Positions 22,434-26,650 of a stretch of DNA of 26,650 bases are shown here, in pieces. Numbering within the stretch: position 1 is the stretch's first letter; the number at the start of each line of letters is the position of its first letter. A program made the position numbers and the translations under genes. This DNA is from a virus. The stretch is from positions 1 to 26,650 of IMG/VR virus record IMGVR_UViG_3300030385_001328. One strand, written 5' to 3'. The notes below the pieces were generated by a model. It was not told where the DNA came from and made no database searches. It saw nothing but the letters and a program-made list of their open reading frames with translations.

Positions 22434-23245
22434 AAATATTTATTTTTACTTACGATAGATTCAATGAAATAACAACTAGCAGATATTTTGCTCAGCAAGA
22501 TCATTTTGTTTTGTGCCATTCAAAACACGCAAAAGATAAATTCTTACAAAGTGGAAATATTTTTGGAGAAATTATTGCAACTGAAAATCCAAAAGGGCTA
22601 AGCTATAATAGAAACGCGGCACTTGATATGATGCAACCAAATGAATGGGCGCTATTTTTTGTAGATGATTTAATTAAACTTACAATTCTGCAAAGTTATT
22701 ACAAGCAACCAACAAATGAGCTAGATATTGATTTTGACAATGTTCCTAAATATAGGGAAGAATTTAAGACAGAATGTAGTGCAGCTTCTTTTTTACAACT
22801 ATGCCAAGAAACTATATTACACGCAGAAAAAAAAGGTTTTAATTTATGCGGTTTTAGCTTAACAGATAACCCACTTTTTAGAGCCAAGAAATATGGATAT
22901 TGGAGTTTATCAGATGGGCGGTGCTGGCTAATTAAAAAAACGCACTTACGATTTGATGAGAATATACAGCTTATAGATGATACTTGTTTTACCGCAATGA
23001 ACTTAAAAGAATTCGGTGGAGTTGTGAATAATAATTGGATATTGCCGAATTGCCAAAGATACACCGCTGGGGCTTTTGGTAGTATAAAGAAACGATTAGA
23101 ACAAAAGATAAAAGAATGTAAATATCTTACAGAAAAATATCCGCAATTTATTTCTTATGCTGAAAAAAGCGGTTGGCCACTTGGCTCTCATATTAAGATA
23201 AGGCAAAACAGAACATATAATAAAAATCAAAAAACTTTATTCTAA
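22430..23245 (+). CDS. TET-associated glycosyltransferase (TAGT-like, GT-A fold)
   Basis: The 271-residue product looks like the glycosyltransferases found next to phage TET/JBP enzymes. It begins with a GT-A type strand (MKIFIFTYDRF), has GLSYNRNAALDMM (56-68) and the metal/sugar-nucleotide site FFVDDLIKL (D79, D80). Later come the acceptor-side pattern WLIKKTHLRFDENIQLIDDT (D183, D184) and NLKEFGGVVNN. It should transfer a sugar to the hydroxymethyl base made by the neighbouring dioxygenase. The sugar cannot be read from the sequence. It is coupled to the dioxygenase by ATGA and to the replication initiator by TAATG. Confidence 0.82.
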   Translation: MKIFIFTYDRFNEITTSRYFAQQDHFVLCHSKHAKDKFLQSGNIFGEIIATENPKGLSYNRNAALDMMQPNEWALFFVDDLIKLTILQSYYKQPTNELDIDFDNVPKYREEFKTECSAASFLQLCQETILHAEKKGFNLCGFSLTDNPLFRAKKYGYWSLSDGRCWLIKKTHLRFDENIQLIDDTCFTAMNLKEFGGVVNNNWILPNCQRYTAGAFGSIKKRLEQKIKECKYLTEKYPQFISYAEKSGWPLGSHIKIRQNRTYNKNQKTLF

Positions 23246-23907
23246 TGCAAGTTTTCCGCGTAATAAAGAATAAGAATTACACTACTATTTGCAATGGTAT
23301 TTATAAAGACAAAGGCCTAAGCTTAAAAGCAAAAGGTTTATTAAGTATGATTTTGAGTTTACCAGCTGGCTGGGATTTAACTATTAACGGGCTGGCAAAA
23401 ATATGCAAAGAAGGAAAGCGCGCCCTTAATTCAACAGCCGCAGAACTTATTGCAGCGGGTTATATAACGCGCCAGCAAGTGCGGGAGAATGGAAGCTTTG
23501 CTGGTTATGATTACTGCGTCTATGAACAGCCGCAATGCTTAAACGCGCAAACGCAAGACGCGCAAACGCAACAAAGCAACCAATTAAGTAATAAAGAAAT
23601 AAATACCTTATCTAATAAAGATAATATAAATATATTAGCTTTTAGAAAAATGAAATTTGGAACAGAAGTAAGCCAACTAAGTGCAGAAAATGGGATGGAT
23701 ATAAATGAAGCAAATAAGTTCCTAGATTACTGGACGGAAACCAATAACAGCGGAAAAAAAATGCTGTTTGAAATGCAGCGAACTTTTGATATTAATCTGC
23801 GCCTTAAACGCTGGGCGGCTAACAATAAAAACTGGAATAATAAAGGGCGTTCTAAATTAGAAGCGCAGCTTAGTGAATACAATAAAGGAAAAGAACTATT
23901 AAAATGA
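23245..23907 (+). CDS. Winged-helix replication initiator (DnaD/replisome organizer-like)
   Basis: The 220-residue product starts MQVFRVIKNKNYTTICNGIY, followed by KGLSLKAKGLLSMILSLPAGW and GLAKICKEGKRALNSTAAEL, the standard winged-helix start of phage replisome organizers. A Gln/Asn-rich linker (about 100-130) follows, then a C-terminal part NEANKFLDYWTETNNSGKKM with LRLKRWAANNKNW, typical of these proteins. It should bind the phage origin and recruit a helicase loader. The start overlaps the glycosyltransferase stop, and its stop overlaps the next gene. Confidence 0.82.
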   Translation: MQVFRVIKNKNYTTICNGIYKDKGLSLKAKGLLSMILSLPAGWDLTINGLAKICKEGKRALNSTAAELIAAGYITRQQVRENGSFAGYDYCVYEQPQCLNAQTQDAQTQQSNQLSNKEINTLSNKDNINILAFRKMKFGTEVSQLSAENGMDINEANKFLDYWTETNNSGKKMLFEMQRTFDINLRLKRWAANNKNWNNKGRSKLEAQLSEYNKGKELLK

Positions 23908-24236
23908 CAGTGGAAAAAGTTTATGATTTAATCGCGAAAACCAGCTTAGAACTTGGCTACAATACAGACGGGGAAACAATGGCTGCGCTGGCAAAAATAT
24001 TTGCCAACGATTTGCAAACAGATAAGCGCCTTAAACGATTAAGCTTTGCGGATGTTGAAATGGCGTTCCGCTTGGGCGTGCGTTATAGTAAAGAACAGCA
24101 ATTCCTTAATATTACTACATTCTATCGCTGGTGCTTTGTTATGAAAAAAAGAATAGATGAAGCAATTTATGCAGTTGAATGCCAAAACCAAAACCCAAAC
24201 GAAATAGAATATTATCCTAAAAATTTATTGAAATGA
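23904..24236 (+). CDS. Hypothetical protein next to the replication initiator, possible helicase-loader role
   Basis: The 110-residue product is mostly helical (VEKVYDLIAKTSLELGYN, LAKIFANDLQTDKRLKRLSF) with MAFRLGVRYSKEQQFLNITT and an end rich in Asn. It overlaps the initiator by ATGA. The position fits a small helicase loader or adaptor, and the helical layout does not argue against it. No family motif is seen, so this role is inference from position only. Confidence 0.7.
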   Translation: MTVEKVYDLIAKTSLELGYNTDGETMAALAKIFANDLQTDKRLKRLSFADVEMAFRLGVRYSKEQQFLNITTFYRWCFVMKKRIDEAIYAVECQNQNPNEIEYYPKNLLK

Positions 24237-24403
24237 AAATACTTTTACTAATCTATTTAGTAGTGCTGTTTCTTTGTATATTGGAAGCTTACTTTTGCAC
24301 CATAACAATAGAAGAAGAAACGGAATATACTTGTTGCAATATAGAAATCACACAAGAAATAAAAGATAACGGGATTTGCCCTAAATGTTTAGAACACTTA
24401 TAA
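24233..24403 (+). CDS. Small membrane protein with Cys-rich tail
   Basis: The 56-residue product has an N-terminal hydrophobic helix (MKILLLIYLVVLFLCILEAY), then a soluble acidic part with EYTCCNIEIT and a final CPKC (about residues 49-52). The Cys pairs could bind zinc, giving a membrane-tethered zinc-ribbon-like tail. Alternatively the first helix is a signal peptide and the Cys form disulfides outside the membrane. It starts by ATGA overlap with the previous gene, which supports it. Confidence 0.62.
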   Translation: MKILLLIYLVVLFLCILEAYFCTITIEEETEYTCCNIEITQEIKDNGICPKCLEHL

Positions 24404-24405
24404 AA

Positions 24406-24603
24406 ATGGCTTTATTTATCTGCAAACATTGTAAAAAGGAAAAGGAATTAAAAAAGCAAACGCTTATATTGATAGAGAGTAATACGCTTCAATCAAGATG
24501 GATAGTAAAAGAATCGCTTTGCAAGTGCGGAAACTATATGCAAACAAAAACTGAAAAAGGGATGCCTTATATAATTAGAAATGAAAATCCTATAAAAAAA
24601 TAA
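24406..24603 (+). CDS. Small zinc-ribbon-like protein
   Basis: From ATG 24406 the product is 65 residues, with CKHC near the start and CKC about 35 residues later (SLCKCGNYM), a zinc-ribbon-like arrangement. It then has TKTEKGMPYIIRNENP. An in-frame ATG at 24385 would add seven residues but lies inside the previous gene. ATG 24406, two bases after the upstream stop, is preferred. Function unknown; small zinc ribbons in phages often bind nucleic acid or host polymerase. Confidence 0.65.
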   Translation: MALFICKHCKKEKELKKQTLILIESNTLQSRWIVKESLCKCGNYMQTKTEKGMPYIIRNENPIKK

Positions 24604-24607
24604 TAAA

Positions 24608-25084
24608 ATGACAAAGCACTTAATAAACGGAAAACCTTATAGCCACTATGAAACAAAAAAGAAAACGGAATTGCAAAACATAGTAAAAGGAATGGGCGTA
24701 AAACTTGAAAAGATTATTGTAATAACTTCAAAACCTTTTGAAGTAGCAGCCAGTAAATTAGATCCCGCGACTGATAGCTACTATTCGGACACAGAAACTA
24801 CAACGGGAAAGCTGGTATTTATAGGCCACAAAGATAAACTTGATGCTTGCTTGGAATGGCTTAAAGAAGTAGGACAATATGATAAGATAGATGAATTATA
24901 TATATTTGATCGCTATCATATTAGCGGGGAAGATATGATAGAAAGCTACTATGAAAAAATGCACGAATACAATTTAGAAATAACCATAAAAGATAAATTC
25001 AAAGAATGCTGGTGGAATGGCAATCCAAAAGGATGCCAGCTGTTTAAGGAATACGCGCTAGATCCAAACAACGAACGATGGTAA
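24608..25084 (+). CDS. Hypothetical protein, possible alpha/beta fold
   Basis: The 158-residue product has an N-terminal helical part (HYETKKKTELQNIVKGMGVK), then strand-helix alternation (KIIVITSKPFEVAASKL, KLVFIGHKDKLDACLEWLKE, ELYIFDRYHISGEDMIESYY), and ends CWWNGNPKGCQLFKEYALD. It looks like a small alpha/beta domain. No catalytic motif or family is recognised. The start is four bases after the upstream stop and the stop overlaps the next gene. Confidence 0.75.
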   Translation: MTKHLINGKPYSHYETKKKTELQNIVKGMGVKLEKIIVITSKPFEVAASKLDPATDSYYSDTETTTGKLVFIGHKDKLDACLEWLKEVGQYDKIDELYIFDRYHISGEDMIESYYEKMHEYNLEITIKDKFKECWWNGNPKGCQLFKEYALDPNNERW

Positions 25085-25263
25085 AAGTAAGCGCCAATAC
25101 AAGAGCAACCAATAAAGGAAAGCTGATACATTGCCCGCAATGTGATTATCCCGTTAAAGTTTATAACTTTGCGTTCAGTAAATTAAAGTGCTGGCACTGC
25201 AAAAAAGAAATAAAGAAAACTGATTACTATTTAAAAAGCCATTATGAACGAAAGAACTTATAG
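25078..25263 (+). CDS. Zinc-ribbon protein of a type common in marine phages
   Basis: The 61-residue product starts MVKVSANTRATNKGKLIHCP and has CPQC and, about 16 residues later, CWHC, a classical four-Cys zinc ribbon, then KKTDYYL. As I recall, proteins starting KVS-TR-TN-GK and carrying this ribbon are widespread in marine phages, with no known function. Start and stop overlap both neighbouring genes. A DNA- or RNA-binding or transcription-modulating role is a reasonable guess. Confidence 0.8.
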   Translation: MVKVSANTRATNKGKLIHCPQCDYPVKVYNFAFSKLKCWHCKKEIKKTDYYLKSHYERKNL

Positions 25264-25432
25264 AACAATTAAATGGGTGCTTAAATACCAAATAGACAAA
25301 GGAAGGAATTTAGTTTGGTATTACAAAAACAATAATTTCACTTGCGTTTATAATAAACAACCGAACGGAATTAAAGTTTACACTGCAAAGCAATTACTAA
25401 AAAAACTAAATGAAAGCCCTGATTCAATTTGA
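25244..25432 (+). CDS. Small basic hypothetical protein
   Basis: The 62-residue product is basic and aromatic (RTIKWVLKYQIDKGRNLVWY, YKNNNFTCVYNKQPNGIKVY) and ends KQLLKKLNESPDSI. A short beta-hairpin followed by a helix is plausible. No family recognised. It overlaps the genes on both sides (20 and 23 bases), as real genes of this cluster do. Confidence 0.6.
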   Translation: MNERTYRTIKWVLKYQIDKGRNLVWYYKNNNFTCVYNKQPNGIKVYTAKQLLKKLNESPDSI

Positions 25433-25607
25433 AATTAATAGCCAGCAACTTAATGATGAGCAATTAAAAGATCGCCTTATAAATACAATGGTAAACCTGT
25501 GCGAACAATGGCTAAAAGGAGATGCAGCGCTTTACATTGATTTTATTAAAACAATAAAAGATGAAGATATTAAATATTATAGGAATAACGATAAGAACAT
25601 TAATTGA
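25410..25607 (+). CDS. Small acidic helical hypothetical protein
   Basis: The 65-residue product begins MKALIQFEINSQQLNDEQLK, followed by NTMVNLCEQWLKGDAALYID and a charged end. It is probably helical and perhaps an interaction partner of another early protein. No family recognised. Both ends overlap neighbouring genes; the 3' end overlaps a small membrane protein gene by 47 bases. Confidence 0.58.
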   Translation: MKALIQFEINSQQLNDEQLKDRLINTMVNLCEQWLKGDAALYIDFIKTIKDEDIKYYRNNDKNIN

Positions 25608-25725
25608 ATTAGTAATAACGCTCAGCTTTGTGCTGGCTGTTAGTGCATTGAGTTTTGTATTAACATTTGCTTTAAATACCATAAGAGTAATGTATTTAAA
25701 GTATAAACAAGATATAAACGATTAA
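25561..25725 (+). CDS. Small membrane protein
   Basis: The 54-residue product (start MKILNIIGITIRTLIELVIT) is dominated by one or two hydrophobic segments (about residues 4-40, with LSFVLAVSALSFVLTFAL) and ends in a basic, polar tail (RVMYLKYKQDIND). By the positive-inside rule the tail should be cytoplasmic. Function unknown. It overlaps the previous gene by 47 bases and is the last gene before a promoter-like element. Confidence 0.5.
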   Translation: MKILNIIGITIRTLIELVITLSFVLAVSALSFVLTFALNTIRVMYLKYKQDIND

Positions 25726-25798
25726 CGGCTTCAATAGGTGCGTTCTAAGGAACTTATAACGATTATAGGTGATATGCCTTACAATTAAAATAAAATGC

Positions 25799-25806
25799 TA
25801 TATTTG
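25799..25806 (+). promoter_or_regulatory. Promoter -7 element before the nuclease genes
   Basis: TATATTTG matches the Bacteroidota TAnnTTTG -7 consensus and is identical to 9231-9238. A TTA at 25779-25781 is a poor stand-in for the -33 TTG. It lies 26 bases before ATG 25832 in a 106-base gap, so it could drive the VRR-NUC and HNH genes and, if the genome is circular, the terminase block. Confidence 0.5.
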
Positions 25807-25831
25807 CCACTTATTAAGAATATCCTAGATA

Positions 25832-26209
25832 ATGTCAGAAAGTAAACTGCAAACCAGCATCGTGAAATACTTACAATGGCAGCACCCGCATATTAAATAC
25901 TGTGCCAGCTTAGGCGGCCAGTATCAACGCTATCAATCACAACGGAATAAAGCTAAGGCGACTGGCTATGTAAAAGGATTCCCCGACTTACAAATAACAG
26001 AAGCGCGCGGTGGATACTTTGGAATGTTCATTGAGATAAAAGAAAAGGGTTATGCAACCAAAGATCAAACCCACTGGCTTAAAGAATTAAGGGAGCGCGG
26101 CTATTATGCAGAATGCTTAAAGGGCTTTGATAATATAAAAAAAGAAATTGATTTATACCTAAGCGCACCGCTAACAGTGGGCGTCCCGTATATACTAGAC
26201 AACGCCTAG
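25832..26209 (+). CDS. VRR-NUC domain nuclease
   Basis: The 125-residue product is a stand-alone VRR-NUC nuclease of the PD-(D/E)xK superfamily, a type that acts on branched DNA or junctions. It begins SESKLQTSIVKYLQWQHP, has ASLGGQ, then GYVKGFPDLQI (D52), FIEIKEKG (E68, K70) and Q79 in DQTHWLKELRERGY, then the last helix before YL. In a phage it probably resolves replication or recombination junctions before packaging. It lies directly upstream of the HNH gene and near the packaging genes if the genome is circular. Confidence 0.87.
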   Translation: MSESKLQTSIVKYLQWQHPHIKYCASLGGQYQRYQSQRNKAKATGYVKGFPDLQITEARGGYFGMFIEIKEKGYATKDQTHWLKELRERGYYAECLKGFDNIKKEIDLYLSAPLTVGVPYILDNA

Positions 26210-26240
26210 GAATTAAAACAAAAGAAATAAATATAAACTG

Positions 26241-26579
26241 ATGCCAACCTTCCCAAAGAAAAAAAAACGCCCGTGGATTCCCACACGCCAGCCCGCACCA
26301 ATAGGAAACACCAGCAGAAGCAAAACACCGAGTGATATCATTAAGTTTTATAATAGTAAACGCTGGCGCAGTTTAAGGGGCTACTACTTACAAATGAATC
26401 CGCTGTGTGAAATGTGTAAACGGGCTGGCTATATTACACCAGCCGAGGAGATAGATCACCGCACGCCAATAAGATTGGGAGGAAACCGCACCACACTGGA
26501 CAACCTTCAAAGCTTGTGCAAGCCGTGCCACGCCCGCAAAAGCGGACGCGAAGCCCATAGCTACAAAAATAAAAAATAA
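26241..26579 (+). CDS. HNH endonuclease, packaging-associated type
   Basis: The 112-residue product has a basic N-terminus (PTFPKKKKRPWIPTRQPAP), then YNSKRWRSLRGYYLQMNPLC. The zinc-binding cysteines are in LCEMC (C56, C59) and LCKPC (C93, C96). The catalytic motif is EIDHRTPIRLGG (D72, H73), N88 in DNLQ, and H97 in CHARKSG. HNH proteins of this size next to terminase genes assist cos cleavage in HK97-like phages. Here it ends 71 bases before the window edge, while terS is at the other edge. Confidence 0.9.
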   Translation: MPTFPKKKKRPWIPTRQPAPIGNTSRSKTPSDIIKFYNSKRWRSLRGYYLQMNPLCEMCKRAGYITPAEEIDHRTPIRLGGNRTTLDNLQSLCKPCHARKSGREAHSYKNKK

Positions 26580-26616
26580 AATAAAAATAAAATATATATA
26601 TAAACGAATAAGGGGT

Positions 26617-26634
26617 GCTTTTAACCTTAAAAAC
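26617..26634 (+). repeat. Partial operator-like element near the right end
   Basis: GCTTTTAACCT at the start is identical to the first 11 bases of the 18-bp element at 18226, followed by TAAAAAC instead of AGTAAAA. It lies after the HNH gene in non-coding DNA. This copy is weaker evidence than the two exact ones. Confidence 0.4.
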
Positions 26635-26650
26635 AATTTTTTTACAACAA

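Noticed and set aside
897-26636. Open reading frames on the minus strand, for example 1857-2150, 3646-3972, 4356-4673, 11409-11714 and 21909-22319
   Set aside because: Each lies opposite a well-supported plus-strand gene and gives low-complexity or biased proteins (Cys, Phe and Ser rich) without recognisable domains. They are shadows of codon usage.
1-26650. Prophage signs: integrase, repressor, attachment site, tRNA
   Set aside because: No integrase or repressor-like gene, no attachment-site direct repeat and no tRNA-like fold was seen. The window looks like a lytic phage, although genes outside it could change this.

Overview
The window is phage DNA: a siphovirus-type genome of the HK97-capsid lineage, with every convincing gene on the + strand and gene starts packed as ATGA/TAATG overlaps. 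The likely host is a member of the Bacteroidota, probably a marine flavobacterium. This is an inference from three things: A-rich leaders without clear Shine-Dalgarno sites, two intergenic TAnnTTTG-type -7 elements (9231, 25799), and several small protein types I associate with such phages. I see no integrase, repressor, tRNA or CRISPR.

Left to right: packaging (small and large terminase, 234-2265); head (portal, prohead protease, HK97-fold major capsid protein, 2524-5999); a structured 240-bp gap; connector and tail-completion genes (6240-8210); decoration-like and major tail proteins (8396-9213); tail assembly chaperones joined by a -1 frameshift (9301-9977); tape measure (9977-12808); a 1194-residue tail-tip protein ending in a LamG-like lectin domain (12822-16406); lysis genes (16410-17246) with a DUF5675 lysin candidate between two small membrane proteins; and a metallophosphoesterase. 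A strong terminator at 18110-18152 closes this late block.

A non-coding stretch (17998-18318) separates it from a block of small, mostly early-type genes. Five small genes come first, three of them preceded by a near-identical 45-base leader repeat. Then come a coiled-coil protein, an SSB-like protein ending DSPF, a DnaA domain IV-like protein whose own gene holds a perfect DnaA box, a TET/JBP dioxygenase, a TET-associated glycosyltransferase, a winged-helix replication initiator, and many small zinc-ribbon or membrane proteins. The window ends with a VRR-NUC nuclease and an HNH endonuclease. The HNH gene lies at the right end and the small terminase at the left end, so the window may be a complete or near-complete genome opened near its packaging site.

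The most interesting system is the TET/JBP dioxygenase plus glycosyltransferase pair (21570-23245). It should oxidise a 5-methylpyrimidine in DNA and add a sugar, giving a base-J-like or glucosyl-hydroxymethylcytosine-like hypermodification. No DNA methyltransferase is recognisable in the window, so the substrate base (thymine or 5-methylcytosine) is open. Other points worth attention are the start-associated repeats, an 18-bp operator-like element shared exactly by two intergenic regions in opposite orientation, and the DnaA-like gene with its internal DnaA box.
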